This document shows positions 1 to 13,300 of a stretch of 64,000 nt of DNA, piece by piece. A program made the translations under genes and the position numbers. Source of the DNA: Liolophura sinensis (taxonomy: Eukaryota; Mollusca; Polyplacophora; Chitonida; Chitonidae). Every line of letters begins with the position of its first letter. The first letter of the stretch is position 1. Under the pieces are notes generated by a model, which ran no database searches, had not been told where the DNA came from, and was given only the letters and a program-made list of their open reading frames with translations. Location of the stretch: positions 9,696,193-9,760,192 of the forward strand of contig NC_088306.1 of the NCBI RefSeq assembly GCF_032854445.1, written 5' to 3'.

Positions 1-125
1 AAGAAACCTTTGTTAAATTTATCTGGTGATGCCCTGACATCATTATTATTTTCAAGCAGTATGCAGTATTTTACCCGTTTCCAAAAATGACAGAAATGTT
101 GATAGACTTTGCTCCGAGCCCTCAC

Positions 126-191
126 CTTTGTACTTCCAGTTTGTACTTCTTGGCTTTCAGAGCTGTATTTTCACTCTGGATCTCATTTAGT
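126..191 (-). CDS. CNTROB: CNTROB coding exon (residues 880-902), last one in window
   Basis: Acceptor TTGCAG precedes position 191 and donor GTGAGG follows 126. It reads LNEIQSENTALKAKKYKLEV, which is coiled coil, and completes the split codon of the exon at 2011-2198. It ends in phase 2, so further exons lie left of position 1. Confidence 0.8.
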
Positions 192-3100
192 CTGCAACAG
201 GAATACATTCTAATAATCAGTAAACAGGCTCTGATAAGGCCGACGTTCAAGGTTGTTGTGGTGAATTGAAGAAAAAGGGCAAGACACTTTCACTTGCCCT
301 AATTCTTCAACCTTCCGACTATCTCTGCAACTAATATTTTGAAACATTCTGAGAAAACTATGGGGTGTAGAGAAATAATTTGCACAGTTTTATGAAGGTT
401 GCATCTTTAATGACACGAGCAAAATCATTTTAGCATCTTTTATTAGGTTACCATAGTTAGGTTCATAAATTCCACTGGAAAAAGCACTTTAGTAGTTGAA
501 AAGGTCGATGATTACAGTAACACATCAAAAATAGAGACAACTCTCCAGCAGAGTACATGTAAATCCATCACTGAGTATACACATGTGGAGAGAAAAGTGT
601 GCAAAGGAAGACGTCTTTATGTTCGTCAGTCGTCAACTCTGCATGAAATTTGACCAAATTAATCCAGAAATAACGTAAAACTGTTTTTGTAAGGCATAAC
701 TTTAACACAACGAGGACACAGACAGATGCTCAAGGGACAGACGATCTCAGCTAACCTGCTTCCAATCAAGGCTCAACCTGCGGATGGTCGTGGGTTTCCT
801 CCCACCATAATGTTGGCCGTCGTCGTATAAGTGAAATATTCTTGAGTACGGCGTAAAATACCAATCAAATAAATAAATAAATAAATAAATCCAATCAAGC
901 CCTACATATATGACGCTGCTACTGTCCTCTTTTACTAGAATCATTTTCAACTGGTAAAATTCATTCTCCTGATATCTGACATATCTTATTGTGCATTCAG
1001 TTTAAAGTACATCCACTAAAACACGATATGGTGGAGAGTTAGTCATTGCAGAAGCTGTAAATTCTGTTCAAAAATTCTATCAATCTGCTCTTCTGAGAAA
1101 CCTTTGCTCCATCCATGACTACTTGGCTTGAGTCACTAGAATCATTTTCAGCTGGTAAAATTCAGCACTTGCATGTGTTCAGTAGTTATACGTTCTCCTG
1201 ATATCTGACATTCTCCTTATTGTGCATTCAGTTTAAAGTACATCCACTAAAACACGATATGGTGGAGAGTTAGTCACTGCAGAAGCTGTAAATTCTGTTC
1301 AAAAATTCTATCAATCTGCTCTTCTGAGAAACCTTTGCTCCATCCATGACTACTTGGCTTGAGTCCTTCTTTGTGTTTATTTTCAAGAACAGACTTTTCA
1401 TCACCAATGATGTATCAGTGTGTTGCTGCTATTATAATTCTCTTAGATAGATTAGATACATTATTCCATAAAAACAAAAAAAAAAATTTAAAAAAATTCA
1501 AGAATTCTTGACATACTCTTGTCAAATAGGTATTTATTTATTTATTTGACGGGTGCTTTACGCTGTACTAAAAGAATATTTCACGTATATGACGGCAGCC
1601 AGCATTATGGTGGGAGGAAACTGGGCAGAACCCAGGGGAAACACATCCCCACATCGCCCATAACCAGGTTGCTGGCAAACCTTTCCACTTACGGACGGAG
1701 AGGGAGCCCACGTGAGCTGGACTTTAACTCACAGTGACCACATTGGTGAGAGGCTCGTGGGTCATTACGCTGACATAGCATGCTAGCTAACTGAGCCACG
1801 GCCATGTTTTTTTCTTAAAATCGTTATGAAAATTGTTGAACACAAGTACCTTAAATTCTTGTGTAGATTTACACTTTTTTCACCATATGACTGCAGTCAC
1901 TCAGTCAAATTATCTCCCTTATTGGGATTCGATTAAAACATGACATTACACTTTTTGGTTCCGATAAGTGCATTATAAGCAGCGTACGGCCATTACAAGG
2001 TTTGCCTTACTTTTTGGAATACTCTTGATATTCCAGCTCTGCCTTCTGTTTCATCATCTCCTCGTAATGATGGGTCTGTTGTAAGATTTCAGCTCGGTGC
2101 TGACTCGTCAATTCCTCCACGTGCTGCCGATGAGCAGCTGTCAGTCTCTGCTCTAGGGCCTCTCTCTCTACACTGAACTCTGTCATCTTCTCAGAAATCT
2201 GAAACAGACAACAGAATAATACATACTGTACAGGACAGACAGTAAGCTGGTTTGGGGACTAAAAGACTTTAATTTTTTAAACTGTAAATTTAATTCAAAC
2301 GTTACGTGACTGGTTATAAGAAATAATAACAAAAAAATTGCGGACCTGTTTTTTGAATTTACTATGTTACTTGAACTTGTCCAACACCAAGGCAACTGGC
2401 AGAAATATACATAATCATAAATTCGCCTACTGTGACACCAGCGGTAGAAAACATAGACTTTTGTGTTTTACTGCAAAATTTTCCATCACAAACCTAGCTT
2501 GAAATGTTATCTACTTAAATATTAAAATGTAGGAAATCATTTCTGTATGATCTGGATCCTGACAAGCATTACAATTAGCTTTGAAGCGCAGAGTCATTTT
2601 TCATAGTACATTGTACATGTATGTATGTATACTTGAGTTTTATGTCGTACTTAACAATGTTTCAGTCATATGACGACAACGAGTCATTAGGTGTGTGTAT
2701 ATACACTGTCTCTTCTTTTGGCAGGCCGAGTGCATGCCGCCGAAGTGCTGTAGCCACTGAAGTATCACGCTGAAGACACCAGACATGACACCCTTCTCAG
2801 TCACATACATCTGACACCGGGCCAACCAGTCTGTTTTCTCCCGACTTAAAAAAATGACTCACTGGATGCATATAACTAGATAAAAATGAGCGGCTTTCTT
2901 CTGGCTGGTTAGCTTGACACCTTATACATGTATATCTTGTGTTTGACACATTGAACCAGTATTTTTGGTAGCCAATTTACTGGCGTAGGAAATACTACTG
3001 ATGTGAGAAAACATTGCAGTAGGAAGTGACAAATAAGACATGAATTATAATCCCACAAATTATAATCCCACAAACCATAATCCACAAATTATAATCCCAC

Positions 3101-6100
3101 AAATCGCAATCCCACAAATTATAATCCCACAAATTATAATCCCACAAATCGCAATCCCACAAATTATAATCCCACAAATCATAATCCCACAAATCATAAT
3201 CCCACCCACAATTATAATCCCACAAATTATAATCCCACAAACCATAATCCCACAAATTATAATCCACAAATCGCAATCCCACAAATTATAATCCCACAAA
3301 CCATAATCCCACAAATCATAAATCCCACAAACCATAATCCCACAAATTATAATCCCACAAATCATAATCCCACAAATCATAATCCCACAAATCATAATCC
3401 CACAAACCATAATCCCACAAATTATAATCCCACAAACCATAATCCCACAAATTATAATCCCACAAATCATAATCCCACAAATTATAATCCCACAAACCAT
3501 AATCCCACAAATTATAATCCCACAAATCGCAATCCACAAATCATTAATCCCCACAAATTATAATCCCACAAATCGCAATCCCACAAATTATAATCCCACA
3601 AACCATAATCCCACAAACCATAATCCCACAAACCATAATCCCACAAATTATAATCCCACAAACCATAATCCCACAAATTATAATCCCACAAATCGCAATC
3701 CCACAAATTATAATCCCACAAACCATAATCCCACAAATTATAATCCCACAAACCATAATCCCACAAACCATAATCCCACAAATCATAATCCCACAAATTA
3801 TAATCCACAAACCATAATCCCACAAACCATAATCCCACAAACCATAATCCCACAAATTATAATCCCACAAACCATAATCCCACAAATTATAATCCCACCA
3901 ATCATAATCCCACAAACATAATCCCACAAATTATAATCCCACAAACCATAATCCCACAAATTATAATCCCACAAATCATAATCCCACAAATTATAATCCC
4001 ACAAATTATAATCCCACAAACCATAATCCCACAAATTATAATCCCACAAATCATAATCCCATAAATTTTAATCCCACAAATCATAATCCCACAAATCATA
4101 ATCCCACAAATTATAATCCCACAAATCGCAATCCCACAAATTATAATCCCACAAATTATAATCCCACAAATTATAATCCCACAAATCATAATCCCACAAA
4201 TCGCAATCCCACAAATTATAATCCCACAAATCGCAATCCCACAAATTATAATCCCACAAATTATAATCCCACAAACCATAATCCCACAAATCGCAATCCC
4301 ACAAATTATAATCCCACAAATCATAATCCCACAATCATAATCCCACAAACCATAATCCCACAAATCATAATCCCACAAATCATAATCCCACAAATCGCAA
4401 TCCCACAAATTATAATCCCACAAATTATAATCCCACAAATTATAATCCCACAAATCATAATCCCACAAATCGCAATCCCACAAATCATAATCCCACAAAT
4501 CGCAATCCCACAAATTATAATCCCACAAATTATAATCCCACAAATCGCAATCCCACAAATTATAATCCCACAAATTATAATCCCACAAATCATAATCCCA
4601 CAAATCGCAATCCCACAAATTATAATCCCACAAATCGCAATCCCACAAATTATAATCCCACAAATTATAATCCCACAAACCATAATCCCACAAATCGCAA
4701 TCCCACAAATTATAATCCCACAAATCATAATCCCACAAATCATAATCCCACAATCATAATCCCACAAAACCACATGTACACACACCCTTGTCTCATAGTC
4801 CGATTTCAGATCAGCCTCCAGCTTCTTCAGATTGTTCTCGTGCTTTGCTTCGTTTAGACTCATCTCTACCTTCAGGCTCTCCTGAAAAAAAAAAAAAAAA
4901 AAGTCAGCAAATCAAGTGTTGAGAGCTTACAACAATTTTAGGTATTTATCTAATATTCAGTGGTATACTCTGTCATACAGTTAACATTTAATTTATAGGT
5001 GTGCAACTGTTTACATGGATTAGCTCCTAAATATACACCTTCACGTACACACATCTTGGGCTTTCGCAAAAGATCTATTGATTTGCTGGTAGATCTGTCG
5101 GTACAACCAGTATAAACAATACACATTTTAAATGTACCACTGTCTGAAGACAGCCGTGCAAACAATCATTAACGGTACATGGGTGTGTCCCATAATTGTT
5201 ACATGCATGATATTAGTTTAAAGGGATACAAAATTGATTCTGATAGGCTGGTGTAAGAGATAGGCAAATGAGGGCTATGCCTTGCCTGAGCTCAACTTTA
5301 GCTACGGTACATTCACTCAAGTGTGATCATGGCTGCGAGATTTAACCCACAAAACCATATCCTCACTGACCGCCACTGAGCGATCATTCTGTATCCCTTT
5401 AAGTGCTTTTAAGCAGTGTTAAAAATCCTTCACTTCACTGACAGCAGTCATGTTTATACGTGGTGGAATCTGGACAAAAACAACACTAGATAAAGGACAA
5501 TTTGACCTAAAAACTGAAACCAAGCCATGGGTACTAGTTTAGAGGTAGTCATCTAAACAGAGGCAGTCTTGGTAGCTCTCACACTGATGCTACAATTTTT
5601 CAATTTTAATCAGCAAAAAAGTAAACTGATTCATGAAATTCTGTGTAAAAAAAATCTAAATCAATTTCAAATAAAATATAAATCAATAAAGACAAAGTTT
5701 CAAAATTTGACAGATGTCATCGCAGTCCAGTACTCCACAATGAGGGTTATCAGGAGATGTTTGTGGTCACCTTTTCCCTGACGGCAGCGTCCAGTTCCTT
5801 CTCTAGTTTGTCCATCTCTGTCACGATCACTTTCAGCTGTTCTTCCACTTCCTGTACCAGGGCGCCCTTCTCCTCAGTACGCTTCTAAAGACAGATCATT
5901 CACAGGAATTCAATTAAAAACAAAGTGAAAACCTGCTCCCATTTGATATTAGATCTACTCAAAATGTGCCAGTGATCCTGATGGCCAGATTGGTGTAATG
6001 ATTAAAGGAGAAGAAAACTTTTAAAAAAGACACTATGGGCTGAAAAGAGCACATTTTATTCTATCTGGTGGTGCCTGCTGCATAATTTTACGATTTGTCC

Positions 6101-7294
6101 TCGCCATACACATAAAGCCTGTAAATGGTAAAGCTGGCATAAATCGCTGAGTTCATCGTGTACTCCATCTTTAACACCCTGTAATTTATGCTGGGGGTGT
6201 GTTGCCTCTCAACCCATGAGAGTCTTTAAAACTGCTGGCTTGTTCGTGTAAACTAGGAACCCACATCCAACATTCTAGTTTCCCGATCGTCAAGCGGAAA
6301 ACGAACTGTACTGTTCGCTACCTTCTGGGAAGAAGAGTTCAACCGGAAATGTACAAACTGCATTTTGTTGGTTTCCCACGGCAATTCTCCTCTTAACACA
6401 GAAGACTTCAGGACCAGTTCTTAGGCAAAATGGAGTCGCCCACAATGTATTTTGGCGCTGACTTTATTTATAATTTATCAACTTGAGGTACATATTATAA
6501 TTTGTTTTGTGGCATGCACCTGTGAGGAAATGCATACTCTTTTCTATGGTATTTGATTGATATTTAAATTTTCTTCTCCTTTAAAACAGAAAAATAACGC
6601 TCAAATCCCAAATATCACATCATGATGTTGGCAATCATTGATGTCCACCTCAATAAAAAGGCTCAACACACTTCAAAATCCTGTCACATTTATGTTCAGA
6701 ATTATTTAACTTGTTTCACCTTTAGAGAAAAATCAAAATGTGATGAAGAGAAACCATTTCCCCTGTTCTTGTACCTGACACACTTCCCCACACATGAAGC
6801 GCAGACAATAAAAGACACACATGAACGGGAGTGCTGAGTTTGATTCTACAAGATCTGTTGTAAGCAGAAAGGTGTTTTCAGGTATGTTTAAAAGGTAGGA
6901 TGTACTTCTACTGGATAAAGGTGTGTTTCAGAGCCAAAAGTAATATTATATGAACAATATTTGCCTCTAAAAATGCACTTTTTCACACAAACTTTTGGGG
7001 CAGATACAGTACTGAATTTCGCCTCAAGTTTAACATTTTTCTTGATTCTGACTGATTCATCCACCTTATAAGAACCACTTAAGAGATTTTTGTGATGTTT
7101 GATTACTTTCTTCTCATGAAAACTTGAGTGCTGGCATAAAAAGTGTCATATTCTGGCTTTAAGTGTACTTCTCAAGGTTCACTTTTACATACCAAACGTT
7201 AGGTGAAATACAGCATATGGTGTCAGTGGCAACATTGTCAGTTTTGTCTCGATCCTTAGCCAGACGTTACATGACATACTTACCCTCTCTTCTT

Positions 7295-7331
<37 letters not shown>

Positions 7332-10300
7332 ATTGGTGTTTTGCGCCGTACTCAAGAATATTTCACTTATACGACGGCGGCCAGCATTATGGTGGGTGGA
7401 AACCGGGCAGAGCCCGGGGGAAACCCACGACCATCCGCAGGTTGCTGACAGACCTTCTCACGTACGGCCGGAGAGGAAGCCAGCATGAGCTGGACTTGAA
7501 CTCACAGCGACCGCATTGGTGAGAGACTCCTGGGTCATTACGCTGCGCTAGCGCTTTAACCGACTGAGCCACGGAGGCCCCCTCTTCTTGGATGGCCTTC
7601 AGCTTGCTTCCTTAGCCAGACAGTACATGACATACTCACCCTCTCTTCCTGGATGGCTTTCAGCTTGCTTCCTTAGCCAGACAGTACATGACATACTTAC
7701 CCTCTCTTCCTGGATGGCCTTCAGCTTGCTTCCTTAGCCAGACAGTACACGGCATACTTACCCTCTCTTCCTGGATGGCCTTCAGCTTGCTTCCTTAGCC
7801 AGACAGTACATGACATACTTACCCTCTCTTCCTGGATGGCCTTCAGCTTGCTTCCTTAGCCAGACAGTACATGACATACTTACCCTCTCTTCCTGGATGG
7901 CCTTCAGCTTGCTTCCTTAGCCAGACAGTACATGACATACTTACCCTCTCTTCCTGGATGGCCTTCAGCTTGCTTCCTTAGCCAGACAGTACACGGCATA
8001 CTTACCCTCTCTTCCTGGATGGCCTTCAGTTTGCTTCCTTAGCCAGGCGGTACATGACATACCCTCTCTTCCTGGATGGCCTTCAGCTTGCTTCCTCAGC
8101 CAGACGGTACATGGCATACTTGCGCTCTCTTCCTGGATGGCCTTCAGCTTGCTTCCTTAGCCAGACAGTACATGACATACTTACCCTCTCTTCCTGGATG
8201 GCCTTCAGCTTGCTTCCTTAGCCAGACAGTACATGACATACTTACCCTCTCTTCCTGGATGGCCTTCAGCTTGCTTCCTTAGCCAGACAGTACATGACAT
8301 ACTTACCCTCTCTTCCTGGATGGCCTTCAGCTTGCTTCCTTAGCCAGACAGTACACAGCATACTTACCCTCTCTTCCTGGATGGCCTTCAGCTTGCTTCC
8401 TTAGCCAGACAGTACACGGCATACTTACCCTCTCTTCCTGGATGGCCTTCAGCTTGCTTCCTTAGCCAGACAGTACATGACATACTTACCCTCTCTTGCT
8501 GGATGGCCTTCAGCTTGCTTCCTTAGCCAGACAGTACATGACATACTTACCCTCTCTTCCTGGACGGCCTTCAGCTTGCTTCCTTAGCCAGACAGTACAC
8601 GGCATACTTACCCTCTCTTCCTGGATGGCCTTCAGTTTGCTTCCTTAGCCAGACAGTACATGACATACCCTCTCTTCCTGGATGGCCTTCAGCTTGCTTC
8701 CTCAGCCAGACGGTACACGGCATACTTGCGCTCTCTTCCTGGATGGCCTTCAGCTTGCTTCCTTAGCCAGACAGTACATGACATACTTACCCTCTCTTCC
8801 TGGATGGCCTTCAGCTTGCTTCTTTAGCCAGACAGTACACGGCATACTTACCCTCTCTTCCTGGATGGCCTTCAGTTTGCTTCCTTAGCCAGACAGTACA
8901 TGACATACTTACCCTCTCTTCCTGGATGGCCTTCAGCTTGCTTCCTTAGCCAGACAGTACATGACATACTTACCCTCTCTTCCTGGATGGCCTTCAGCTT
9001 GCTTCCTTAGCCAGACAGTACACGACGTACTCACCCTCTCTTCCTGGACGGCCTTCAGCTTGCTTCCTTAGCCAGACAGTACCTGGCATACTTACCCTCT
9101 CTTCCTGGATGGCCTTCAGCTTGCTTCCTTAGCCAGACAGTACATGGCATACTTACCCTCTCTTCCTGGATGGCCTTCAGCTTGCTTCCTTAGCCAGACA
9201 GTACACGACATACTTACCCTCTCTTCCTGGACGGCCTTCAGCTTCCTTCCTTAGCCAGACAGTACACGACATACTTACCCTCTCTTCCTGGATGGCCTTC
9301 AGCTTGCTTCCTTAGCCAGACAGTAAACGACATACTTACCCTCTCTTCCTGGACGGCCTTCAGCTTGCTTCCGTAGCCAGACGGTACACGGCATACTTAC
9401 CCTCTCTTCCTGGACGGCCTTCAGCTTACTTCCTTAGCCAGACAGTACATGACATACTTACCCTCTCTTCCTGGATGGCCTTCAGCTTGCTTCTTTAGCC
9501 AGACAGTACATGACATACTTACCCTCTCTTCCTGGACGGCCTTCAGCTTGCTTCCGTAGCCAGACAGTACACGACATACTTACCCTCTCTTCCTGGATGG
9601 CCTTCAGCTTGCTTCCTTAGCCAGACAGTACATGGCATACTTACCCTCTCTTCCTGGATGGCCTTCAGCTTGCTTCCTTAGCCAGACAGTACATGGCATA
9701 CCCTCTCTTCCTGGATGGCCTTCAGCTTGCTTCCTTAGCCAGACAGTACATGACATACTTACCCTCTCTTCCTGGATGGCCTTCAGCTTGCTTCCTTAGC
9801 CAGACAGTACATGACATACTTACCCTCTCTTCCTGGACGGCCTTCAGCTTGCTTCTTTAGCCAGACGGTACAGGACATACTTACCCTCTCTTCCTGGATG
9901 GCCTTCAGCTTGCTTCCTTAGCCAGACAGTACATGACATACTTACCCTCTCTTCCTGGATGGCCTTCAGCTTGCTTCCTTAGCCAGACAGTACATGACAT
10001 ACTTACCCTCTCTTCCTGGATGGCCTTCAGCTTGCTTCCTTAGCCAGACAGTACATGGCATACTTACCCTCTCTTCCTGGATGGCCTTCAGCTTGCTTCT
10101 TTAGCCAGACAGTACATGGCATACCCTCTCTTCCTGGATGGCCTTCAGCTTGCTTCCTTAGCCAGACGGTACAGGACATACTTACCCTCTCTTCCTGGAT
10201 GGCCTTCAGCTTGCTTCCTTAGCCAGACGGTACACGGCATACTTACCCTCTCTTCCTGGACGGCCTTCAGCTTGCTTCCTTAGCCAGACAGTACATGACA

Positions 10301-13300
10301 TACTTACCCTCTCTTCCTGGATGGCCTTCAGCTTGCTTCCTTAGCCAGACAGTACCATGACATACTTACCCTCTCTTCCTGGATGGCCTTCAGCTTGCTG
10401 TCTGTCAGCTCGTCCAGTTTGTGGAGTAGCTCTCGCTCTCGTCTGTACCAGTTGTCTTGTTCCTGAGGTTAATATGACGAAAACATACAAGATATCCTGG
10501 TAAGCTTAACTTTCCATATCATAAGGCCTTTGATGCCAACTTCACTCAACAACCTAATTCTATGTACACAATTACCTCCCCTTGGCACACTATGCATAGC
10601 CTTAGCTGCCAGGTTAAAGTAGGGCCAGACCAAAGCAGGATATCCTGCAGCATGTATGTGAGGCTACATGTATAGGTACAAAGGAGAATTCTCCTGGTAT
10701 TTGGTTTTAACTGTTCTTGAGTACATAAAGGAAACAGTGGAAACAGTAGATCCGGTCCTTTTTTTGCAATAAAGAGCATAGACTTAAAGGGTGGGTCAAG
10801 CAGCAGTGCCTGACCCTATGGATACTTTAAACATATGAACTACAAAAGCCATTTATGGTCACAAACAGTATGATTTTCACCAGGAAATTAAGCTGGAAGT
10901 ACTAAATGAGTGTTCCATAACAGAGCCAGGTCAAAAAATGCTATGTATTCAGGCATTCACCTTGTGAAGCTGCTCCTGAAGATTCTCAACTTTGACCTCA
11001 GCAAGGTCACGACCTTCCTTAGCTCGCTCCCATTCTGCGGTCATCCGCTGCGCCCGATCTCTTTCTGAGGACAGCTGATCAAACATGCTGGACATTTCAC
11101 GGGACTGCTCTTCTAACTGGAAAAAAAAAATGAAACCATTCAGCTGCAAGTCAGGTCTTAAAAAGAGTCCATAATTCTACTTCAGTACACGTTTGTTGTT
11201 AAAAAGGTCCAAAAATTTCAAACAAAAACCTATTATTGATGTTACTCTTTGCTACTATGTACTTGGTCAAATGTATTCTGTCTTCACCAGTTTCAACACG
11301 AGTTATCTGCCTAGCTTGTTCACTTTGCTCTGAACAAAGGATTTCAAACAACGTTTCACTAACTTGTGCTACCTGGCCTCCAACGGAGAGTACAATGACA
11401 GAATTATAGTTACATGTACAACATACTTACAGCTCTGTACCTGATTTCAAGCATGTAGAGAGACAAGAAGCAGTCCTCTCATATGTAGCTAAGCCTTCCC
11501 CACTCCCCCACTCCAACTAACCCCTCAGTACTTTACCTGGGTGTTTAGTTTATCCATGGATATTGTGGCTGTTTCCCTTTCTTCTCTCAACTCCTCTACT
11601 AACCCTGCTAAATCGGACTCAAATTTCTTCAGTGCCTAGAAAAAATGAAATAATCATGTTACTCTATTCCAGCTGGTATAATCTATGGGAAGCTGATTAA
11701 AGGTAGTTTAAAACCCTGAGGTGAGGAAATTTTGTGGTGTAAAGAATTATGTGTATGTGATATTTTGGTTATGGCAAATATGCAATCTTGTTCCCCTGTA
11801 AACCATTACACTAAGGCCAGGTGCCATGATGATGGTGCCTTAGGATCCCAAAGCTATGCAAGGCTTAAATGGACCTTTGCAAACTATCCTTGCAAGTGGG
11901 TCAATCTGATATCCTATGCAAAGGTTACAAATGTTCAATCTTACATGCAGCACAAAAATTGTAGCACTAATTGAAAGTTTTCTTGATTACCACAAAGAGG
12001 TAAATTCAGTCCATAAATCTTGAAAAAAATAGTCACAGAGACATTTTGTACCAGAAAATGTAAGCATGGAGGCTTTCTAGAAAACATGTGTTTACTACAG
12101 AAAAAAAGTATGTAACAAGTAAATTTTTACACTGAAAGTCTATCAACTTAAATGAAATTATTCACAAAGGCAAAAAAACCCTAAATCCAATACAAAAAGT
12201 TCAACCTTCCATAAGTAGGCCATATTTATTTATTTATTTATTTGATTCATGTTTTATGCCATAATCAAGAATACTTCACTTATAAGATTGAGGTACATAT
12301 TAGAATTTTTTTATGGCATGCGCGGAAATGCATATTCTTTTCAATGGTATTTGACTGATATTTAAATTTTCTTTTCCTTTAAACATGAGAGTGATAAATG
12401 TTTCAAAAAGAATTAAAAACAAAAAAACCTTCCATACATACATGAGATCCCATTATACAGGAGCTGAAAAAAAAGCTTAACCTTCCATCCATGTGTGAAA
12501 CTCCATTGAACAGGAGAGGAAAAATAAGCTTAACCGGACAACACCACAGACACTTTTGCCCGTCACAATATCTCGCCTTACTTCGTACAGGCGAGCTAAA
12601 AAGGAACATATTTGTAATGACAGTGTAGAGTAACTTTTAATCTTTGATTTATTTTATTTATTTCATTGGTGTTTTACGCCGTACTCAAGATTATTTCACC
12701 TTTACAACTGCAGCCAGCATTATGGTGGGAGGAAACCAGACAGAGCCCAGGGGAAGCCCACAACCATTTGCAGGTTGCCGGCAGACCATCCCACCTGAAT
12801 AGAAATTTGTTGTAATTTTAGAATAATAAAATGTCTTGTAATTAAGGCCAGGTCTGAGAGCTTTGTAATTAGCGGACAAAGACCGATATAATAGTCAATG
12901 ATACTGCGTGAAAAGATTTTCAGATTGGATAAATGTATGTCATTTTCTTTTCTTTTTTACTTCTATCTTTCGGACAAGTTTAGCATTTCAGCAGAAGATG
13001 TTACTCTGAGATACAGTTTAAAGTCTACATATTTGTACAAAGTATCTTCAAACAACTGAGCATTCTTACTGCAGCTTGCTGCTGAAGAGAGGACTCCATC
13101 TGACTCTTCTCTGCCTTCAGCTTTTTGAGGAGTTCTTCTGAATCAGCCTCTTTCCTCTTCCAGCCATCCACCACCTGAGCAAATTGCTACAATAACAGCG
13201 ACAACAGAGATCAATAGAGAGAACATAACACACCTGTATACTGTATTTCACCTAATGTTTTAGTATTTTTCAGGGACATGTAGCGCACTTTGCTTGATTC

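Noticed and set aside
1000-1365. Terminal CNTROB exon(s) ending SEEQIDRIFEQNLQLLQ
   Set aside because: No good acceptor is present, and exon 126-191 joins 2011-2198 in phase, so this is intron.
3044-4769. CRISPR array
   Set aside because: The repeats are 15 bp with no unique spacers, in eukaryotic intron DNA.
2995-4863. Overlapping open frames of up to 283 codons rich in LWDYN or GIIIC repeats
   Set aside because: They are pure translations of the 15-bp minisatellite, open in many frames because the unit length is a multiple of three. Only the exon at 4786-4881 is real.
8076-8888. Repeated 68-codon plus-strand frames starting MAFSLLPQPDG
   Set aside because: They arise from three 61-bp units read antisense to CNTROB; no start or splice logic supports them.
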